64,000 nt of DNA from Amoeboaphelidium occidentale (taxonomy: Eukaryota; Aphelidiomycota; Aphelidea), in NCBI GenBank assembly GCA_023515795.1, contig JALGPX010000001.1, positions 62,001 through 126,000 of the forward strand, given 5' to 3'. The notes under the pieces were generated by a model that did no database searches, was not told where the DNA came from, and saw nothing but the letters and a program-made list of their open reading frames with translations. The position numbers and the translations under genes are program-made. Positions 59,290 through 64,000 of this stretch are shown here, in pieces (within the stretch, counting starts at the first letter, position 1; each line of letters starts with the position of its first letter).

Positions 59290-61042
59290 TTATTTAGCAT
59301 TCTTCAAAGAGTCAACGTAAATCCATTCCAATGCTCTTGCTGGCGAGATCAACTTACAATAATGGAAACCAGCAGCCAATGGAATGATATAATCAGTTGG
59401 CGTTCTCATATTTGGAGACAAAACATTGAAAGCAACCAATTTTCCATCATGAGCAGAGTATTTCTTGAATTCAAGAGACTTCCAAATCCATTGAACACCG
59501 CCTAGAATGTCAGAACAAACATTCAACAAAACTTACCGACATAAGGACCCAAATCTTTACCGAAAGTTAGCATTGCACCTTTAGTAAAGTATCTTTTTAG
59601 TGCTGCAGCATCTGCAATGTTTAGCGCGTAATCAAAAGCAACTTGGTTCAATTCAGCGCAGAAAGTATCATAATCATCAGTTGCTGTGAAGTTTACATTC
59701 TTTTCACCTGAAGCTTCAAGCATGGCCTGTCGCGATGATAATTTCACCTTCATTTCTGAACTTGCAGTCAAATCGAATCCAGTGTCAATGCCATTTAAAA
59801 GGCCATACTTCAATTCAGTGACAGTTTCTGATCTGACAACACAATTAGGGTCATTCTTTTCACACTTTGCATTAAACTTTGGCAAGTGGAATGGAATCTT
59901 CCAAACTTTGAAAAAGCTATCTTCAACAATAGGTGATACTGAAAGATTTGAAACAAGTTTTTGAATATGCTCGGTCCACTCGCATCCTTTCCAACAATCA
60001 GTCCCTGCAGGAACGTCACTACAAGCTGGCTTCAAATTATAAGAACCTTCCAATAGAAGAGCGTCAACAATCGGCTGGTAGTATCCCTTAGATTGTTCGT
60101 GCTCAGCCAATAAATCTGATCTTGCGCGTAAAGACTCAAAAGATGATCTATCAGAAACTTGGTAAACAATAAAGTTCGAAATCACAGAGGATAAATAATC
60201 TGATGAAGCTTCTTCTGTAATTTCAGGCTCCAAATCATTTAAATTAACAAAAAAACCGCTCTTTCCGTGAACAAAGGACTGATGACTTCCACCACGCATA
60301 ACAAAAACAGGATGTCTTAGAATAGATTCTTCATCAGTAACACCATTCAAGTAATACCAGAATGTCTCTGCCACTCTAGTGATACGATATAAGCCATCCA
60401 ATTCAGCTCCAACTGTTAGCGATGGAAGATTAGCAACAAAATTGTCAGTCGAGTTTCTGTACTTGCGACCCAAAGAAGCTCCAAAGAACATCAGGCCAGC
60501 GACATTGTGCTTTAAAATTGGACTTTCTTTGTCATCAGTAACAGCAGCATTTCTCTGTACTCTGAATGAGTTTGACAGCAATGCGTTGTTTTTGAATAAG
60601 CCACCAAAAACCTCTTGCATGGAAGCACCACCACGTGAATGCCCAGCGTAGAAAACAATCATTTTATCATCTGCACCAGCCAATGCACCATCTTTAATCA
60701 TTTCCTCTTGCGCTGCAACCAGAGCACTCTCAATTGCAGAGCGAACTTGCTGAGAAAGTGCCCAAACGTTAAAAGTGAACTTTGGCACAACAGACCAAAG
60801 ACGAACGCCAGACTCAGCTGCAGCCTTCTGTGCCTTTGAAATTTTCACTTCGTATTGCTCAGGCGAAACTATGAAGTTAGAACAATGTCGCGATAATCAG
60901 GAAAAGCTTTACCAAGAACACCCGGAACGTAAACCAATAAAACATTCTTTCCTTCAGCCGCTGTTGCTGGTGGCTTCAGAATTAAGTGTGCGCTGATGGA
61001 ATAACAAAGTGCGCTGAGAAGGATGAGAACTTTGAGAAACAT
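59290..61042 (-). CDS. Secreted alpha/beta-hydrolase-fold protein
   Basis: I join 60913-61042, 59537-60868 and 59290-59501 across introns of 44 and 35 nt, giving 557 residues. Exon 1 gives a signal peptide (MFLKVLILLSALCYSISA), a proline-rich start and the first strand NVLLVYVPGVL. The core has VIFYAGHSRGGASMQEVF, where GHSRG is the nucleophile elbow of the GxSxG type. FVMRGGSHQSFVHG could carry the catalytic histidine, and the splice restores GPYVG|GVQWIWKS. The family looks like the extracellular alpha/beta hydrolases common in fungi. Lipase or esterase activity is inferred from the fold only. The stop overlaps AATAAA (59289-59294). Confidence 0.75.
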
Positions 61043-61359
61043 TGAAGAGAATCAATGGGAAATTACGCGCTATAAAGATCTGCGCTAAAAACTGACGTCA
61101 GCCTCTCCACAAAATCCAAAACATGTCGCAGAATTCTGGCGCACTCCGCATTGTTCGAAGTGTTTGAGAGTCTGCGCATTCAAATTACCGATGCCTCGGG
61201 ACTTGTATCTCCGATTCAAACAAGTTAGAACATAGGCCTCCTGCCTTATGTTTATTTCGTGTTGTTGACTTCAGGCGCTTTACTCACTCCTCTGGATAAA
61301 TCTTTCTCAATTAAGCTGACCTGACTTTTAAGTTCTAAATGTTCCATATGGACAACATC
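61043..61359. promoter_or_regulatory. Upstream region of the secreted hydrolase, with CRE palindrome
   Basis: A perfect TGACGTCA lies at 61093-61100, about 51 bp upstream of the hydrolase ATG on the minus strand. It is the same palindrome seen upstream of the proteasome alpha gene. The remainder, to 61359, is the 3' flank of the next gene. I see no RNA gene. Confidence 0.35.
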
Positions 61360-61865
61360 CTACAAAGTTAACAATGCGACAATAAAGAAAATCCCAATTA
61401 CGATTGACTTTATCAAATTCTTTCTTAATTCCTCAATGTCCTGCTTATAAGCTGCAATTCGTTTCAATTCTTCCAATTCCTTTTGCACAGCGTCGACTTT
61501 CTGTAGCTGAGCTTTGACCTTTACAAAAATGTTAAGACACACTGATTCTCCTTATCAGGAATAATAACCTTTTCGACTGAACGATCCACAGAGTCCACAG
61601 AAGAAATTAGCGTCAGGGCCTGGCGTTGGTATTCATCCAAAAGATACCAAAAACTAGAAGCTCCTGCAGCAGATAACCCAAGAAGGAAACCAACAAGTGT
61701 GCCCACTATTGCTCTTCCAGTTGACCTTTTGTAAACAACTCTGGTTGGTGCAACAGGCAGAGTGGAAGCCTCAGTTGCTGCTGTCGTTGAGGCTGTTGAC
61801 ATTTTCCTGTTAAATGGTGTCCTTGCGAAAGGTATCGTGCTGAACTTACGGACGCTTCTAAACAT
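61360..61865 (-). CDS. Small membrane protein with coiled coil, probably mitochondrial
   Basis: I join 61569-61865 and 61360-61518 across a 50-nt intron (GTTATT...GTAAAG, containing CTTAACA) for 151 residues. The N-terminus (MFRSVRKFSTIPFARTPFNRK) looks like a mitochondrial presequence. A transmembrane segment (AIVGTLVGFLLGLSAAGASSFWYLL) precedes EYQRQALTLISSVDSVDRSVEK and a coiled coil (VKAQLQKVDAVQKELEELKR). A last hydrophobic stretch is SIVIGIFFIVALLTL. I do not recognise a named family, but the pattern of GFLLG ... DEYQ then a coiled coil recalls uncharacterised fungal mitochondrial proteins. An alternative start is MSTASTT, if the GTAAGT at 61848 is used as a leader intron. Confidence 0.6.
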
Positions 61866-61913
61866 TCCCAATCTCAATAAAAAGGAGTTCCTGCACGAGA
61901 TTTCTATTCCGTT

Positions 61914-62977
61914 TTAACGTTTCACCCATTGGAAATTAGCACGGGCGCTTGGTTGACCAGGCTTCTTTCTTTCCCTCTGCTTTAAATTTGGTCTTATTAA
62001 GTTCACTACAGAGTTACAATCAATCGAATCAAGTAACGAAGCATTACCATCATTTAACCATTTCTCTAGACCAGGATCAAATATCAACAGTCCATTAGCA
62101 ATACCATTCGCAACAGCATCAGCCACAGCTAATAATCAGTTTCCTACTTAACTGCGCATAAAAGTTTACCTTGATCTCCTTTGGCATTAGGCACTGATGT
62201 TTCTATGGTGCACCAAGCATTATACTTTCCAAGTGTATCAGTGACTTCGTATGGTAGAATAACAGCTTCTCTGTGACAGAATCTTTCAAAGTAATCCACG
62301 AAATCTTTACCGTCAATAAATACTTTTCCCTCGCCGTGATTCTTTGCTTCTGTTAGCCAAACATGTGCACAAACTCTTCTTCGGTAACCAACAGCGTAAC
62401 CTCTTCCTTTATCATCCAATAAAGTATGCGTAACAGCTTCTTCTAGTTTAGCATCAACAGCACGGAAATCCTCCAACATTTCATTCAGTCTTGCATCACT
62501 AACAACTCTCTGCGCCAAAGCCAAACTATTCAATTTGCTAATGATTTCCTGATACTCTTCAGAAGCGATTTTAGTTTGCCATGTTGCGCTCAATTGTTTA
62601 TCTGAAGCCCAGCGTGGATACTTGATTGCTTGTCCAAGAGCATTAACTAGAGGTGCTCTCAGGATTTCCTTTGAATACTTTCTCAGATAGAAATCCAATT
62701 CATAAAGCGTATCGTGTATAATTGGCCTTCCGGTAAAATATGATGGTGAAAGCGATTTCTTGAGCTGCTGCTGCTGTTGTCCCGATGATGATCTTTGTGT
62801 CTTATTGTATGCATCCGCTTTGAACGATGTCTCGTAAGATTTCGCGCCTATTCGTGTGTAAAAGTCGTGCGGGTCGATATCAGGCGTGGCAGTAGAGAAT
62901 GCTGCAGCAGAGGTACGCCTTAATGAGAGGCTTTTTAACTGCCGCGATATCTTTTGGCCAAATGATACAGACAGCAT
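61914..62977 (-). CDS. MRPS9: Mitochondrial ribosomal protein uS9m
   Basis: This small-subunit protein of the mitochondrial ribosome is assembled from 62170-62977 and 61914-62128 across a 41-nt intron (GTAAAC...GATTATTAG), giving 340 residues. The N-terminal extension is basic and Ser-rich, as expected for a mitochondrial import signal (MLSVSFGQKISRQLKSLSLR). The uS9 domain is GKVFIDGKDFVDYF, REAVILPYEVTDTLGKYNAWC, then DQ|AVADAVANGIANGLLIFDP, and it ends KKPGQPSARANFQWVKR, the conserved tail that reaches the decoding site. The splice joins the domain correctly. Confidence 0.93.
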
Positions 62978-62995
62978 TGCGCAAAATTCAAGAAT

Positions 62996-63595
62996 CTATT
63001 TCAATTTCAAAGCTGCTCCTTCGATATTCTTCACAGCGCTCTTAATTTCTTGCAACTCCATTAGAATAGCTTCATTGGATGAAGAAACGTTGGAAGATGT
63101 TGGAGCGCTACGGACAATTTTTACTCCGGACATTCCATCGTGAGCTGCAGAATGATGACCGTAAACCAGGGCATCACGCTGATCAAGAATAGCCTGTTTA
63201 ACCTCCTCAGGATTAACAGGGCCATACAAAATCAATTCCGGAAGTCCGTTGGGTCCGGAATTACCTGCGGTTTCTACTTGAAGGTTCTTCTGACCAAAGT
63301 GTCTCGATACTGGATCAGCCACCAACTTCATATCCTGGATTCTGTCCAAAGGAATCGTACGCTCTTCTTTGGTGAAAATCCCAGTGTTGACCTTCAAGTG
63401 TTTATCAGTTAGAACGGCCTTTTGTGCTTTCGTATACTGTTGGGCAAAGTGTGGTATGCAAGGCAAGCAGACTATTCCAGCGCCGGTTGCAATAGCGAGA
63501 AAGCTCCAAATGCAGCATACTGGATACCAAGAATCTTCAGAGAATTGAACTTCCATGATTCTGACATCTTTTTCAATCAGTTTTTCTTCTGTCAT
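62996..63595 (-). CDS. bPH2 (YdbS-like) membrane protein
   Basis: The 199-residue intronless protein has two adjacent hydrophobic stretches near residues 22-48 (WYPVCCIWSFLAIATGAGIVC ... IPHF). A bPH2/YdbS-like beta domain follows: AVLTDKHLKVNTGIFTKEERTIPLDRIQDMKLV, with DRIQD as the characteristic motif, and NLQVETAG and LPELILYGPVNPEEVKQAIL. The C-terminus is a Ser-rich linker and an amphipathic helix. bPH2 proteins are common in bacteria and found in various eukaryotes. Their function is poorly known; a membrane-associated role is the only safe inference. Stop at 62996 lies 18 bp from the uS9m start in tandem. Confidence 0.75.
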   Translation of the reverse strand: MTEEKLIEKDVRIMEVQFSEDSWYPVCCIWSFLAIATGAGIVCLPCIPHFAQQYTKAQKAVLTDKHLKVNTGIFTKEERTIPLDRIQDMKLVADPVSRHFGQKNLQVETAGNSGPNGLPELILYGPVNPEEVKQAILDQRDALVYGHHSAAHDGMSGVKIVRSAPTSSNVSSSNEAILMELQEIKSAVKNIEGAALKLK

Positions 63596-63844
63596 CCTTG
63601 AGATTAGCCAAGAGTTCAGATATTAGCTAGAGGTTTAGAGTTTGGCTTTCTAGAAAACCTTGATAGTTCTGGATTCCTAAGAGGGTTTCTATGATCAACT
63701 ATTTGTAGAGCGCAAGGTACAATATTTTATATATAAGCAGTTGTCAACCTTGATCTAAGAAACAGTCCTTAATACACTCAGCAGAAGAAGAAAAATCAGT
63801 CACTTTTTATGAGCAACTAATGTCACGAAAACACCTTAGCAACC
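63596..63844. promoter_or_regulatory. Intergenic region with TATA-like sequence
   Basis: A TATATATAA sequence at about 63728-63736 lies roughly 109 bp before the ATG at 63845 on the plus strand. No RNA gene is seen. Confidence 0.3.
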
Positions 63845-64000
63845 ATGGATAACGGTCCAAACAACCAATCATCCTGCAAATACGCCAACACACAGTCATT
63901 TCGCTCGACGAGATCGTCCCAGCCCCAAAAACGTGTAAAGCCCCGAAGTCTATGAGACAAGTAAAACTTTTTAATTCAGCATAAGATGACGTGGAACATT
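63845..64000 (+). CDS. Start of an unidentified gene (partial, low confidence)
   Basis: An ATG in a good context (AACCATGG) at 63845 opens a frame with MDNGPNNQSSCKYANTQSF, which reaches a stop at 63953 unless spliced. A possible intron runs 63935-63979 (GTAAAG...AATTCAG, 45 nt, like other introns here) and would continue with HKMTWNI to the window edge. The peptide is Ser/Gln/Arg-rich and unrecognised. If the splice is wrong this is a short non-coding or untranslated exon. Confidence 0.3.

Noticed and set aside
61800-61850. Intron GTAAGT...AACAG in the leader of the small membrane protein
   Set aside because: Possible, but the reading-through frame gives a better presequence; kept only as an alternative start.

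Overview
This window is nuclear DNA from a gene-dense eukaryote, most probably a zoosporic early-diverging fungus or close relative (chytrid, Cryptomycota/Rozella-like or aphelid-like). Fungal-type genes present are a Vts1-type SAM protein, a Jsn1/Puf1-type RRM plus PUF protein, Rtc3, a C2-domain Psd2 and lumazine synthase. A crescerin/TOGARAM-like TOG-array protein, which in known lineages goes with cilia, argues for a flagellated stage. I cannot name the species from sequence alone.

I count about 43 protein-coding genes in 64 kb, roughly one per 1.5 kb. Many convergent genes end 3 to 50 bp apart, and some divergent starts are only 28 to 40 bp apart. I reconstructed 33 coding introns by restoring known protein families. 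All are 34 to 54 nt, with GTA- or sometimes GTT- donors and frequent CTAAC/CTAAT branch sequences. At least seven stop codons overlap an AATAAA poly(A) signal. I found no convincing tRNA, rRNA, CRISPR array or intact transposon.

Layout. 0-7.6 kb: eIF5 3' end, ADP/ATP carrier, Vts1-like protein, a secreted proline-rich protein, Dbf4/Dfp1 and a RING protein. 7.8-16.3 kb: an unknown protein, the TOG-array protein, F-box/LRR, Nhp2, Rtc3, an NYN-domain RNase-like protein and a frame-disrupted papain-like peptidase. 16.3-25.7 kb: a membrane-anchored propeller-amidohydrolase, PYM, PUF/RRM protein, Mpp10 and mitochondrial bL19. 25.7-38.3 kb: MSH6, Tim23, a tail-anchored unknown, Sec15, a DUF2045/KIAA0930-like protein, an MFSD10-like transporter and ribose-5-phosphate isomerase. 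38.4-46.5 kb: RNA polymerase III largest subunit, a Fanzor/TnpB relic, a DEP-like protein, proteasome alpha subunit PSMA4/Pre9 and a lysine methyltransferase. 46.5-55.6 kb: SRP68, Psd2, Rpt2, a PH-IQ-DH-PH RhoGEF and lumazine synthase. 55.9-64 kb: a PD-(D/E)XK-fold protein, Apc10, Sgf29, a Reeler-domain protein, a secreted alpha/beta hydrolase, a mitochondrial-type membrane protein, mitochondrial uS9, a bPH2 protein and the start of another gene.

The genes are mainly housekeeping (translation, ribosome biogenesis, proteasome, secretion, mitochondria, cell cycle, DNA repair) and do not form a pathway cluster. The most unusual items are the degenerate Fanzor-family remnant at about 42.76-43.05 kb, the start-codon-only first exons of two proteasome genes, the compressed introns and 3' ends, and the broken peptidase gene. 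Two short duplications flank ambiguous bases and look like assembly artefacts.
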